Notes: a model not told the origin generated them from the letters alone. 59,756 nt of DNA from Comamonadaceae bacterium (GCA_947454955.1 CANGLW010000015.1:1-59756); one strand, 5' to 3'. Positions 18,724 to 27,443 are shown, numbered from the stretch's first letter. Numbers and translations: made by a program.

Positions 18724-18839
18724 AGCAGTCTCCTTCTTGTTGACGGCCACAACAGCCAGAACCACCACGCTACGCTTGCAGCTTGTGCATGGCAATGGGG
18801 ACAACCATCAACACCGCCGCCGGCTGTCACCTGGGCGAT

Positions 18840-18863
18840 AAAAAACCGCCCGAAGGCGGTTTT
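18840..18863 (-). terminator. intrinsic terminator after the cytochrome c gene
   Basis: Reading leftward, AAAACCGCC-TTCG-GGCGGTTTT forms a 9-bp stem with a UUCG tetraloop followed by further T residues, 35 bp past the cytochrome stop codon. Confidence 0.92.
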
Positions 18864-18876
18864 GTAAAAACGCAAG

Positions 18877-18892
18877 ACGGGGCATGCCCCGT
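18877..18892. repeat. 16-bp perfect palindrome ACGGGGCATGCCCCGT
   Basis: An uninterrupted GC-rich palindrome 7 bp beyond the cytochrome c stop codon and just before the terminator. It may be a second RNA hairpin or a protein site; nothing else identifies it. Confidence 0.6.
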
Positions 18893-18898
18893 TGCGAA

Positions 18899-19234
18899 TC
18901 AACGCGGTGGCGCGCCTTTGAGCACCCACGTCACCAAGGTCTTGATCTGTTCATCAGGCACTTGGTTGTGGGCTGGCATGGGCACCCTGCCCCACACGCC
19001 AGCACCGCCGTTTTTGATTTTCAAAGACAAGACCGCGGCTGCATCCGCCTGGTCTTTGTACTTGTCGGCCACCGCCTCGAAAGACGGTCCCATCAGCTTG
19101 GCCTTGGCGTTGTGACAAAACATACAACCCAGCAAATTGGCCTGGCCGGCCGCTGCAGCATTGTCTTGCGCAGCTGCCATGCCACTGGCCATCAGGGTGC
19201 TCACACCCAGCAAAAGAGTAGCAATCGTTTTCAT
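18899..19234 (-). CDS. monohaem cytochrome c
   Basis: 111 residues with a Sec signal (MKTIATLLLGVSTLMASGMAAA, cleaved around residue 22) and one haem c motif CMFCH near residue 37-41. The distal ligand is probably the Met in RVPMPAH. It is of the same class as the 13955-14257 cytochrome and should move electrons in the periplasm. It begins 22 bp after the stop of the 720-residue haem protein gene and is surely co-transcribed with it, so it is the likely electron acceptor of that protein. Confidence 0.93.
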   Translation of the reverse strand: MKTIATLLLGVSTLMASGMAAAQDNAAAAGQANLLGCMFCHNAKAKLMGPSFEAVADKYKDQADAAAVLSLKIKNGGAGVWGRVPMPAHNQVPDEQIKTLVTWVLKGAPPR

Positions 19235-19256
19235 GGCTTAGAAACTTTCCTTAAAC

Positions 19257-21419
19257 TCAGTTCGCCAGTGGGTGAGGACGCATTTGAACCTTGAAGACTT
19301 TAGGACGTGCCTCGGTGCCGCCTTCGCCATGGAAGTTCGCGCGGGTGCCTGAGGTGGTCCAGAAGCCGCGGCCTTTCCAGCCGGCTTTGGGGTTGTCGAT
19401 GCGACCGTCAGCGTTCTTGGTGAAGAAGCCCAAGGGGTAAGGCACGCGCAGGCTGACCCACTCACCTTTGACCAAAGCCAACAAGGCTTCGCCGCCATTG
19501 GTCAGCGCAATCGGCACGTCCTTGCCCAAGCCCAAGGCGTTGTCCACGTCCACAGCAATGTAGTAAGCGTGTTCAGCGCTGCCATTGGGGTCGTTCACGT
19601 TCTTGAACTGAGGGCCAGGGAAGCGGTGGATGGTCCAACCTTCGGGGCAATGCTTGCCTGTGGCTGCAGCCGCACCGGTCATCGGGCCTTTGCACTTGCT
19701 GCGGTCAAAGCTTGACATCTGGCCGCTGGAGAGCACCGACCACACCACGCCTTTGGAGTCGATGTCCAAGCCGCGCAGACCATAGTAGCCCTCTGGCGGC
19801 TGGAAGATTTCAGCCAAAGCGGTGTTGGTCGGGTCGCTGCCGGGGATCATGCGGATCAAGAAGCTGGGTTGGTCCACGCGTGAGAAGCCCACGTCCATGG
19901 ACTGGCCCCACACCGAGTTGTCCAGCGGGCTGGTTTGCACGCCGTAAAAACCGGTCATCACACGCTTGTCTTTGCTCGCGTCTTCGGGTTGGCCCAGGTC
20001 GGTGTAGGCATCACGTTTGCCGTTGCCGTTGAAGTCCAACACGATGGGGGTCCAGCCTTGCGACTTTTCCTCATCTTTGGTTTCCAGGTATTTCTTGGTG
20101 TCGAGCCAACCCACAGCACTGAAGCCTGGGCCGCCGGCACTGGTCCACAAGATGTTGTTCTTGTCACGCGAGAAATACAGGTGGTGGGTGGTGAAGCAAG
20201 TGCTGATGAGCGACCACTCTTTTTTGGCTGGGTCGTACATCGAGAGCTGACGCACCGACTCGTTCAAAGGCAGCACCTTGGCCGAGGGGTGTGAAGAACC
20301 TGCTTTGCAGAAGTCAGGGTTGGCAAAGGGGCGCACACGGGCCGAGAACCACACGCGACCGGCTTCGTCCATCACGTTGTTGTGGATGCTGGTGTGGCCG
20401 TCCCAAATGGCTTCATCACCCCAGTAAGCGGAAGGACCTTTGGGCTGTTCTTTTTGACCGAACAATTTCGGGTCGCGGTAGGGGTGCACCACCTCGCCAG
20501 CTTTGTGGTTGACCGGGTCCAGGTAAGGCACGCGGTCGGTGGACTCTTCAGGTGAGCCCCAGAACAAACCGTTGGGGTTGATGCGGCCATTGCGCTTGTC
20601 AGACGACACACCATCGTGCAAGTAGTACTTGGCGTTGGAGTAGTCCCACATGGTATAGACCGCGTTGCGCTCCACGCCTTGCGGACGCTTGGGTTTGTCA
20701 AAAGGCAGTGCGCCTTTTTCAATCTTGTCGGTCCAATCGGCGAACAACTCCAGGCCTTTATCAGGACCGAGGCGACCGAGGGCCACACCCATGTAAGCCA
20801 TGGCTTGACCGGCTTGGGTACGGTGTGCCCAGGCCAGGAAAGAATCGCCATTGGCTTTCTTCTTGTAGAAATCAGACATGGTGCGCATGCCTTCAGAGCC
20901 CAGCGCGTGGCAGGACTGGCAGCTGTTCTTGACGGTGTCGACCCAGTAGGACTGTTTTTTCAAGTTGGTGGGAATACCGTTGCCCTTGTCACCCGTGCCT
21001 GGAAAGTCAGACTCTTTGGGGATGTCGAGCAAGGTGTACCAGTACATGCCGGGGTAGTACTGCGCAGCTGATTTTTCATCGGGCGCGATCACGGCTTTGA
21101 GGTCGAGTTGTTGACCAGGCTTGGCGGTCACCTTGGGCGAGTCGACCAGGCCATAGCCACGCACCCACACCTGGTAGTTGGCCGAAGGCATCTCGGGCAA
21201 GAGGTAGCGGCCCTTGTCATCGGTCACCACAATCTTAGCGAACTTGGTGGGCAGGTCTTTGGTTTCAGCAATGACCCACACGCCAGCCTCCGGACCTTGC
21301 GGACCAGTGACCACGCCGCCGATGTCTTTCTTCGACACATTGACCGCAGGGCCGGCATGCGCCAGGCCAGCCAAACACGCTGCGAACAGCGCCGATAAAA
21401 CCCATACTTTTCTTTTCAC
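19257..21419 (-). CDS. secreted haem c protein with carboxypeptidase-regulatory-like domain and probable beta-propeller
   Basis: 720 residues. A Sec signal (to AHA, residue 22) is followed by an Ig-like/CarboxypepD_reg-type domain (about 30-110: GVVTGPQGPEAGVWVIAET, DDKGRYLLPEMP). A single haem c site, CQSCH, is at residues 167-171. The rest (about 240-700) has repeats of the form G-x-VWFS, NILWTSAGG, NSVWGQS and GVVWSVLSSG that recall virginiamycin-lyase-like beta-propellers. I do not know a characterised member. The layout suggests a periplasmic redox enzyme or electron-transfer scaffold. It leads an operon with a cytochrome c and is divergent from membrane and hydrolase genes that may share its pathway. 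Function unknown. Confidence 0.85.
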   Translation of the reverse strand: MKRKVWVLSALFAACLAGLAHAGPAVNVSKKDIGGVVTGPQGPEAGVWVIAETKDLPTKFAKIVVTDDKGRYLLPEMPSANYQVWVRGYGLVDSPKVTAKPGQQLDLKAVIAPDEKSAAQYYPGMYWYTLLDIPKESDFPGTGDKGNGIPTNLKKQSYWVDTVKNSCQSCHALGSEGMRTMSDFYKKKANGDSFLAWAHRTQAGQAMAYMGVALGRLGPDKGLELFADWTDKIEKGALPFDKPKRPQGVERNAVYTMWDYSNAKYYLHDGVSSDKRNGRINPNGLFWGSPEESTDRVPYLDPVNHKAGEVVHPYRDPKLFGQKEQPKGPSAYWGDEAIWDGHTSIHNNVMDEAGRVWFSARVRPFANPDFCKAGSSHPSAKVLPLNESVRQLSMYDPAKKEWSLISTCFTTHHLYFSRDKNNILWTSAGGPGFSAVGWLDTKKYLETKDEEKSQGWTPIVLDFNGNGKRDAYTDLGQPEDASKDKRVMTGFYGVQTSPLDNSVWGQSMDVGFSRVDQPSFLIRMIPGSDPTNTALAEIFQPPEGYYGLRGLDIDSKGVVWSVLSSGQMSSFDRSKCKGPMTGAAAATGKHCPEGWTIHRFPGPQFKNVNDPNGSAEHAYYIAVDVDNALGLGKDVPIALTNGGEALLALVKGEWVSLRVPYPLGFFTKNADGRIDNPKAGWKGRGFWTTSGTRANFHGEGGTEARPKVFKVQMRPHPLAN

Positions 21420-21605
21420 GTTATGTCCTCTGCAGTTGCCAAAAATGTTGGAAAGGACAATCTAGGCGCAATTGATCAAAAGCGCACGCGGGATTTCCCT
21501 ATAAGTTGTAGGCACATTATTTTTAACAATGAATGTGTTGAAAATGAAACCTCAAAGATGTGCAGCAAGTTGCTGCGCACGTCCTGATGTCTTGACTACA
21601 ACCAC
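21420..21605. promoter_or_regulatory. divergent control region of the haem-protein cluster
   Basis: The 186-bp AT-rich spacer separates the leftward haem protein gene from the rightward membrane-protein operon. It contains ACATTATT facing AATGAATGT (21512-21534), an imperfect inverted repeat with one unpaired base, and TTGATCAA near 21471. These could bind a regulator, but no regulator gene is adjacent and no clear sigma-70 promoter stands out. Confidence 0.4.
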
Positions 21606-22112
21606 ATGAGCCCTCTGTACGATCTCTTCTCTGAAAATGCGTTCTGGACACTGCTGCTCATCCTTCACGGCTTGCTGGCCGTGGCCTTGCTGGGTGCGTT
21701 AACCCATCAAGCGATGGCCGTTGCTTGGCCCCTTCAACGCGGCCAGTTGCCTGCTGACTTTGTAAGTCGATTCCGCGCCGTGGCTGCGCCGCGTTACGCC
21801 AATGCGGTGTGCATTTTGTGGGTCTTGTGCTTTGTGTTGGGTGGCTGGATTTACGCGCAGTACCGCATCACGGTGCGCATCCCGATTGAGCAACAAGAGT
21901 TCTTCAAAACACTGGGTGCGTTTGAACTCAAAGAACACCTGGCCGTCTTTGGCCTGGGCTTGCTGCCCTTCTACCGTTACTTGTGGCGTTTTGCAAATAC
22001 AGCGAGCGACCTGGTCGCGCGCAAGTGGATCACCGTCTTTTTGTGTGCGGTGTGCTGGTACACCTTTTTGGCAGGTCATGTGGTCAACAATGTTCGGGGG
22101 TATGGTTCATGA
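21606..22112 (+). CDS. membrane protein with four helix-associated histidines (cytochrome b-like?)
   Basis: 168 residues with four hydrophobic segments (about 13-38, 64-88, 108-127, 140-160). Histidines H21, H34, H111 and H158 lie in or near them, a spacing that could hold haem b, but I cannot match a named family with certainty. It resembles small membrane partners of secreted redox proteins. The next gene overlaps its stop codon (ATGA). First gene of the rightward operon and divergent from the haem c protein, it may link that protein to the quinone pool. Confidence 0.7.
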   Translation: MSPLYDLFSENAFWTLLLILHGLLAVALLGALTHQAMAVAWPLQRGQLPADFVSRFRAVAAPRYANAVCILWVLCFVLGGWIYAQYRITVRIPIEQQEFFKTLGAFELKEHLAVFGLGLLPFYRYLWRFANTASDLVARKWITVFLCAVCWYTFLAGHVVNNVRGYGS

Positions 22113-22468
22113 GCACAGAGTTCGAGCCCACAGGTTCTGAGCGTCAGCGCGTGTTTGCGTTGGTGTTCGCGCCTTGCGTGGCGCTGTTGTATTGGGTCAG
22201 CGACGTGTGGCGTTTTCCTACCTTCAGTTACTACCCAGCCAGTGGTCTGTACACATGGGGTTGGACACCATCCACACCCGATGACGGCCCGGCCATGTAC
22301 TGGTACGGGTGGATCGTCACCTCGGCCCTGGGTGCCGCGTTGATCGCAGGCTTGGTGAGCGCATTGCCTGCGTCCGTGACGCGCAAGATCCCCGCATCGT
22401 TGTCTTGGTTGGTGCCCACCCTGCTGGTGCCTGCCATGTTGTATTCCCTCAAGTTTTATTGGCGCTGA
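22109..22468 (+). CDS. three-helix membrane protein of unknown function
   Basis: 119 residues from the ATG that overlaps the previous stop. Three hydrophobic segments (about 15-34, 67-87, 95-116) are joined by a periplasmic-looking loop rich in Trp, Tyr and Pro (FPTFSYYPASGLYTWGW). No family recognised. The 4-bp overlap with the four-helix protein implies translational coupling and probably one membrane complex. Confidence 0.7.
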   Translation: MSTEFEPTGSERQRVFALVFAPCVALLYWVSDVWRFPTFSYYPASGLYTWGWTPSTPDDGPAMYWYGWIVTSALGAALIAGLVSALPASVTRKIPASLSWLVPTLLVPAMLYSLKFYWR

Positions 22469-22489
22469 AGTGCGCAAGGCTCAACAACC

Positions 22490-22861
22490 ATGAATCATGT
22501 GCGTACTTTGGCAGCGTTGCTGGCCTGCCTGATAGCCTGCCCTGTGTGGGCCGGTGGCGTGGACGAAAACCCCGGTGACGATACCGGCAAAGAAGGCCCT
22601 GCCTTTTTTGGTTTTGTGCGTGAAGAACGTGGCTCCAACATCGGGCGAGCTACCGTCACCCTGCAACCCAAATCAGGCAGCGCAGTCAATGTGCAAGCCA
22701 ACATCATGGGCGTTTACCGCACCCATGTGAACCCGACGGCTAAAGCCGACGATGTCACCATCACCTGCAGCAAAGCCGGTTACAAACAAACCCGGGTGGT
22801 GCGTCGCGCATCAACCTCTGGGCGCGTGGTTGAAACCGACTGCATGATGCAAAAACTTTGA
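22490..22861 (+). CDS. small secreted protein with Ig-like carboxypeptidase-regulatory-type fold
   Basis: 123 residues: a Sec signal (MNHVRTLAALLACLIACPVWA, cleaved near residue 21) then one beta-sandwich-like domain (GFVREERGSNIGRATVTLQPK, GVYRTHVNP, KAGYKQTRVV). The pattern resembles the N-terminal domain of the 720-residue haem protein across the divergent spacer. Two Cys in the mature part (TITCSKAG, TDCMMQ) could form a disulfide. It may be an accessory or docking subunit. Its stop overlaps a TTG start of the amidohydrolase frame. Confidence 0.72.
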   Translation: MNHVRTLAALLACLIACPVWAGGVDENPGDDTGKEGPAFFGFVREERGSNIGRATVTLQPKSGSAVNVQANIMGVYRTHVNPTAKADDVTITCSKAGYKQTRVVRRASTSGRVVETDCMMQKL

Positions 22862-22872
22862 CCCTGCCGGCC

Positions 22873-24549
22873 ATGCCTGCCTGGCTTGCCCGCTCACTTG
22901 CCCTGTGCCTGAGCGCATGGGTGCTGGCAAGCAACGCGCATGGCACGGCCGACACGGTGTTGCTCGGTGGCCAGGTGCTGCAATTCGACGGGCCGCCTGC
23001 ACAGGCTCTGGCCATCCAGGGCGAGCGCATTGTGGCCGTGGGCACCGACGCACACATCAAGTCATTAGCTGGCCCCCACACTCGCCAGATAGCACTGCAA
23101 GGCCGCACCGTCATCCCGGGTTTGATCGACTCGCACATCCATGCCATCCGTGCGGGCTTGACTGAGATGACCGAGGTGAGTTGGATCGGGGCTGCCTCGA
23201 TTGAAGAAGGCTTGGCGCGACTGCGCGAAGCTGCGCACCACCAGCCTGCAGGCAGCTGGTTGATCGTCGCGGGTGGTTGGACGGAAAACCAATTCAAAGA
23301 AAAACGTCGCCCCACCCAAGAAGACATTGCCAAGGTCAGCCCTGAGCACCCTATCTACATCCAATGGGCTTACAGCGGGCTGATGTTGTCGCCGCTAGGG
23401 CTAGAAAAATCAGGGCTCTTGCAACAGGCTGAATTAGCTTCGCACCTCACACCCGAACGTGACCCACAAGGCCGTGACACCGGTTGGTTGTTGGGCACCG
23501 CGCGCACCGTGAGCGATGTGTACAACCTGCTGCCCCGCCCCAACAGCCAAGCGCAAGCGCAAGGTGTGAAGCAGTTTTTTCAAAAGCTCAGCGCACTGGG
23601 TGTGACAGGCGTGATTGACCCCGGTGGTTACAACCTGCCCATGGACGCTTATGAACCGCTGCAAGCGGTGTGGCGCACACAGGGTTTACCGGTGCGTGTG
23701 GCCTTCAGCATCTCTGCGCCCAGGCGCGGTCATGAGTTGGAAGACTTTGCCAAGCTCACCGCGCTGCTGCCCATGGGCCTGGGCAACGCCAGCTTGAAAT
23801 TCAATGGCTTGGGTGAGAACGTCACTTGGGGCATGTACAACAACGAAAAGCCCACCGCGGACGATGAAGCTGGTTTGACCCAAGTCTTGCAGTGGGCTGC
23901 TGCGCGTGGCTTGGGGGTGACCTTCCACTGGAACACCGAAGACAACGTGGCGCACCTGCTGCGCGTGCTGGAAGCGGTGCATGCACAAACACCGCTGCAA
24001 AGTTTGCGCTGGTCGATTGCGCACCTCAACAACGCGTCTGTCGACACGCTCAAGCGCATGAAGGCGATGAACATCGGCTGGCTGGTGCAAAACGCCAGCT
24101 ACTACCAATACCCGCAGTTCGAAAAAAAATACGGCGTGAAAGCTGCGCACATGCCACCCATCAGCACCGCTTTGTCACTGGGCTTGAGCGTTGGTGCTGG
24201 TACCGATGCCCACCGCGTGATGAGCTACAACCCTTTTGTCGCTGTGCAATGGCTGATGGACGGTCGCACGGTGGATGGCCAAACCACACGGCAAGGGCAT
24301 GAGCTGCTGGACCGCATGCAAGCTTTGAGCCTCTACACCCGCGGCAGCGCCTGGTTCGCGCATGACGACGCGCAGCGTGGCGAATTAAAACCCGGTTACT
24401 TGGCCGACCTGGCGGTGCTGGACCAAGATTATCTGCGCATGCCTGAGCAAAAAATTCACACCTTGCGCTCTTTGCTCACTATGGTGGGTGGGCAGGTGAA
24501 GCACGCTGCAGGCCCCTACGCACAACAACAGACTTCAACACAACCCTGA
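22873..24549 (+). CDS. exported amidohydrolase, YtcJ-like (amidohydrolase 3 family)
   Basis: About 558 residues from ATG 22873; a TTG at 22858 would overlap the previous stop and is an alternative. The N-terminus is a signal peptide (ARSLALCLSAWVLASNAHG), so it is unusual for this family in being periplasmic. Metal ligands: HxH in GLIDSHIHAIR, His in WSIAHLNNAS, and the C-terminal GAGTDAHRVMSYNPFVAVQWLM with Asp/His. The family hydrolyses amide or cyclic bonds of diverse small molecules. Placed between the secreted small protein and a second alpha/beta hydrolase, it probably acts on the cluster's substrate or a product. Confidence 0.87.
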   Translation: MPAWLARSLALCLSAWVLASNAHGTADTVLLGGQVLQFDGPPAQALAIQGERIVAVGTDAHIKSLAGPHTRQIALQGRTVIPGLIDSHIHAIRAGLTEMTEVSWIGAASIEEGLARLREAAHHQPAGSWLIVAGGWTENQFKEKRRPTQEDIAKVSPEHPIYIQWAYSGLMLSPLGLEKSGLLQQAELASHLTPERDPQGRDTGWLLGTARTVSDVYNLLPRPNSQAQAQGVKQFFQKLSALGVTGVIDPGGYNLPMDAYEPLQAVWRTQGLPVRVAFSISAPRRGHELEDFAKLTALLPMGLGNASLKFNGLGENVTWGMYNNEKPTADDEAGLTQVLQWAAARGLGVTFHWNTEDNVAHLLRVLEAVHAQTPLQSLRWSIAHLNNASVDTLKRMKAMNIGWLVQNASYYQYPQFEKKYGVKAAHMPPISTALSLGLSVGAGTDAHRVMSYNPFVAVQWLMDGRTVDGQTTRQGHELLDRMQALSLYTRGSAWFAHDDAQRGELKPGYLADLAVLDQDYLRMPEQKIHTLRSLLTMVGGQVKHAAGPYAQQQTSTQP

Positions 24550-24568
24550 ATCAACAAGGAGACAACTC

Positions 24569-25480
24569 ATGGCAACCACCTGGACCGGCGGCGAAGAACA
24601 TTGGACCCACAAGGGCGATGTCAAATTATTTCTCTGGCATCGCAAAGCCGCTGCCAACGTGCCTTTTGCGGGCACCTTGTTGTTTGTGCATGGCTCGTCC
24701 ATGGCCTCACAACCCACGTTTGATTTGACCGTGCCTGGCCGCCCCGATTCGTCGGCCATGCAGTGGTTTGCCGAGCGCGGCTTTGACACCTGGACGGTGG
24801 ACCATGAGGGCTATGGGCGCTCAAGCAAACACCGCGAGATCAACTGCGACATCAGCAACGGCGCCGATGACCTCAAGGCCGCCACCGATTACATCCACAG
24901 CCTCAAAGGCCCGGTGAAATTCGATGTGTACGGCATTTCCTCAGGCGCCTTGCGTGCGGCCATGTTTGCAGAGCGCCACCCCGAACGCGTGAACAAGTTG
25001 GCCTTGGATGCGTTTGTGTGGACCGGCGAAGGCAGTCACACCTTGGAGAACCGCCGTAAGAAACTGCCAGAGTTTCTGGCAAAAAATCGCCGTCCGATTG
25101 ACCGCGCTTTTGTACAAAGCATCTTCGACCGCGACCACCCTGACACGGCCGACCAAGCCACCATCGAAGCCTTTGCCCAAGCCATTTTGACGCTGGACAG
25201 CTCCATGCCCACCGGCACCTATGTGGACATGTGCTCTAGGCTGCCTGTGGTGAACCCCGAGAAAATCAATGTGCCCACTTTGATTTTGCGTGGCGAGTTC
25301 GATGGCATTGCCAGCTTTGAAGACTTGATCGCTTTCTACGGCAAGCTGCCTCACGCGAACAAACAATTCAGCGTGATGAAAGGCATCTCGCACGCCAGCT
25401 TTCAGCAGAAGAATTACAAAATGGTGTACCACCTGCTGCACAGCTACCTGACCATGCCCGAGCCGGTCTACGTGGGCTGA
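24569..25480 (+). CDS. alpha/beta hydrolase (cytoplasmic)
   Basis: 303 residues, no signal peptide, so it should act inside the cell. The catalytic residues are readable: HGSSMAS (oxyanion hole), nucleophile Ser in YGISSGALRAA, Asp in RGEFDGIAS and His in GISHASFQ. AAGGAGA lies just upstream of ATG 24569. It starts 19 bp after the amidohydrolase and is followed 3 bp later by a TctC gene, so it belongs to the same operon. It may split an ester or C-C bond in the imported intermediate; substrate unknown. Confidence 0.88.
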   Translation: MATTWTGGEEHWTHKGDVKLFLWHRKAAANVPFAGTLLFVHGSSMASQPTFDLTVPGRPDSSAMQWFAERGFDTWTVDHEGYGRSSKHREINCDISNGADDLKAATDYIHSLKGPVKFDVYGISSGALRAAMFAERHPERVNKLALDAFVWTGEGSHTLENRRKKLPEFLAKNRRPIDRAFVQSIFDRDHPDTADQATIEAFAQAILTLDSSMPTGTYVDMCSRLPVVNPEKINVPTLILRGEFDGIASFEDLIAFYGKLPHANKQFSVMKGISHASFQQKNYKMVYHLLHSYLTMPEPVYVG

Positions 25481-25483
25481 GCC

Positions 25484-26455
25484 ATGACACGCTCCACATG
25501 GACACGTTGGCTCTGTCTGGTTATGGGTTTGTGCATACCCGTCATCAGCACAGCGCAGACCTACCCCACCAAGGTGGTCAAAATCATTGTGCCCACCGCG
25601 CCTGGTGGCTTCACCGATGTGGTGGCCCGACTGGTCGGGCAAAAGCTCTCGGCAAGTTTGGGCCAACAGGTGGTGATAGAAAACAAACAAGGCGCGGGCT
25701 CGACCATCGGTGCTGATGCGGTGGCCAAGGCTGCGCCCGATGGCCACACCTTGTTGATGAGCTCGACCACCCATGTGCTGGGCCAAGCGGTGTATGGCCG
25801 CTTGCCTTATGACCCGATCAAGTCCTTCACGCCAGTGGCCAAGCTGGTGGATTCGGCGTATGTGCTGGTGGTCAACACCAAGACCGATTTCAAGACGGTG
25901 CAAGACCTGATCAACTTCGCCCGCACACACCCCGAGCAAATTCACTACGCCTCTTCGGGCAATGGCAGTTCGCAGCACCTCATGGGCGCCATGTTCTGCG
26001 CGATGACCAACGTCAAACTCAAGCATGTGCCTTACCGCGGCAGCGCCGGTGCCACCACCGACTTGCTGGCCGGTGTGGTGGAGACCAGCTTTGCGGGTCT
26101 GCCCAATGTCTTGTCCTTGATTCAGCAAGGCAAGCTGCGCGCCTTGGCGGTCACCACCGCTAAGCGCATTGAGCAGCTGCCCGATGTGCCCACCTTGAGT
26201 GAGGCCGGGGTGAGTGGCTATGACGCGTCCATTTGGCTCGCCTTGTTAGCACCAGCTGGCACACCGCCTGAGATCGTGCAGCGCCTCAACAAAGACCTGA
26301 TGCGCAGCATGACCAGCACGGATGCCAGCAAGACCATGTTCGATGTGGGCGTGAGCCTGTCATTGCTCAGCCCGGCAGACACGGGCGAGATGATGGTGAG
26401 TGAGATGCAACGTTGGAGCAAAGTGATCCGCGACAACCACATCAAACCGGAGTGA
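25484..26455 (+). CDS. tripartite tricarboxylate transporter receptor (TctC/Bug family), first of a tandem pair
   Basis: The 323-residue periplasmic binding protein has a Sec signal (WLCLVMGLCIPVISTAQT, cleaved near residue 25). Bug motifs are YPTKVVKIIVPTAPGGFTDVVAR, IENKQGAGSTIGADAVAKA and VPYRGSAGATTDLLAG. Its ATG lies 3 bp after the hydrolase stop. TctC proteins commonly bind organic acids, including aromatic carboxylates. There is no TctAB membrane pair in the window, so it would have to use one encoded elsewhere or act as a sensor. Confidence 0.92.
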   Translation: MTRSTWTRWLCLVMGLCIPVISTAQTYPTKVVKIIVPTAPGGFTDVVARLVGQKLSASLGQQVVIENKQGAGSTIGADAVAKAAPDGHTLLMSSTTHVLGQAVYGRLPYDPIKSFTPVAKLVDSAYVLVVNTKTDFKTVQDLINFARTHPEQIHYASSGNGSSQHLMGAMFCAMTNVKLKHVPYRGSAGATTDLLAGVVETSFAGLPNVLSLIQQGKLRALAVTTAKRIEQLPDVPTLSEAGVSGYDASIWLALLAPAGTPPEIVQRLNKDLMRSMTSTDASKTMFDVGVSLSLLSPADTGEMMVSEMQRWSKVIRDNHIKPE

Positions 26456-26480
26456 TGGCCGATTGACTAGGAGTGAACGC

Positions 26481-27443
26481 ATGAGAATCTCTCTTCTCTT
26501 GGGTGCTTTGCTGTGCTGCTTAGGTCTGGCACAGGCCCAAACCACGAACTTTCCGAACAAGCCGGTACGCATCATCGTGCCCTTCCCTGCGGGTGGCTCG
26601 GCAGACACCTTGGTGCGTGTGGTGGGACAAGGTTTGACGCGCCGCTGGAACCAGTCGGTGGTGATCGACAACCGCCCAGGCGGCGGCACGGTGATTGCCG
26701 GTGCGTTAGCGGCCAAAGCGCCTGCTGACGGCTACACCCTGCTGGTGATCGCCAACAGCTTGACCATCAACGCCAAGCTGCGCACCAACCTGCCCTACGA
26801 TGCCCTCAAAGCTTTTGACCCGGTGGCCATGCTGGTGCATTCGCCTCAGGTGATCGCGGTGAACAGCGCCAGCCCTTACAAAACCCTGGCCGAACTCTTG
26901 AACGAGGCCAAAGCCAAACCTGGCAGCCTGACCTATGCCACGGTAGGGCCGGCCACCACGCAGCACATCGCAGGTGAATCGTTCAAACGACTCACCGGCA
27001 CCGACTTCACTTACGTGGCATACACCGGTGGGGCTTTGGCGGCCAACGCGGTCTTGGGTGGCCATGTGAACATGGTGCTGACCAACTTGAGCGAGGTGGT
27101 TGGCATGCTCGAGGCCGGCAAGCTTCGACCTTTGGCGGTGACCACCCGCGAACGGCTCGATGCGCTGCCGCAAACACCCACCGTGATGGAATCAGGCTAC
27201 AAAGACTACGAAGCGGTGGTGTGGTTTGCCTTGGGCGCACCCGCAGGCACGCCACCTGACATCGTTCAAAAGTTGTCTGAAGACCTGCGTGCCACCTTGG
27301 CCGAACCCGACATCAAACAAAAGCTGGTGGGTGCGGGCCTGTACCCTGCGTTTCAAGGCCCCGCTGCGCTGGCCAACCACATCCAGCAAGAGTACCAACG
27401 CTACAGCCGCGTGATCGACGAGGCGCGGATCAAGCTGGACTGA
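26481..27443 (+). CDS. tripartite tricarboxylate transporter receptor (TctC/Bug family), second of a tandem pair
   Basis: About 320 residues. ATG 26481 is preceded by AGGAG at the right spacing; the frame opens further up at TTG 26463. The signal peptide is MRISLLLGALLCCLGLAQA. Motifs: FPNKPVRIIVPFPAGGSADTLVR, IDNRPGGGTVIAGALAAKA and VAYTGGALAANAVLGG. It clearly belongs to the same family as the preceding gene but is not a recent duplicate, so the pair probably binds different ligands. Confidence 0.92.
   Translation: MRISLLLGALLCCLGLAQAQTTNFPNKPVRIIVPFPAGGSADTLVRVVGQGLTRRWNQSVVIDNRPGGGTVIAGALAAKAPADGYTLLVIANSLTINAKLRTNLPYDALKAFDPVAMLVHSPQVIAVNSASPYKTLAELLNEAKAKPGSLTYATVGPATTQHIAGESFKRLTGTDFTYVAYTGGALAANAVLGGHVNMVLTNLSEVVGMLEAGKLRPLAVTTRERLDALPQTPTVMESGYKDYEAVVWFALGAPAGTPPDIVQKLSEDLRATLAEPDIKQKLVGAGLYPAFQGPAALANHIQQEYQRYSRVIDEARIKLD

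Noticed and set aside
24941-26128. 395-residue minus-strand frame opposite the hydrolase and TctC genes
   Set aside because: Spans two clear plus-strand genes and has no family motifs, only His/Gly/Gln-rich antisense composition.
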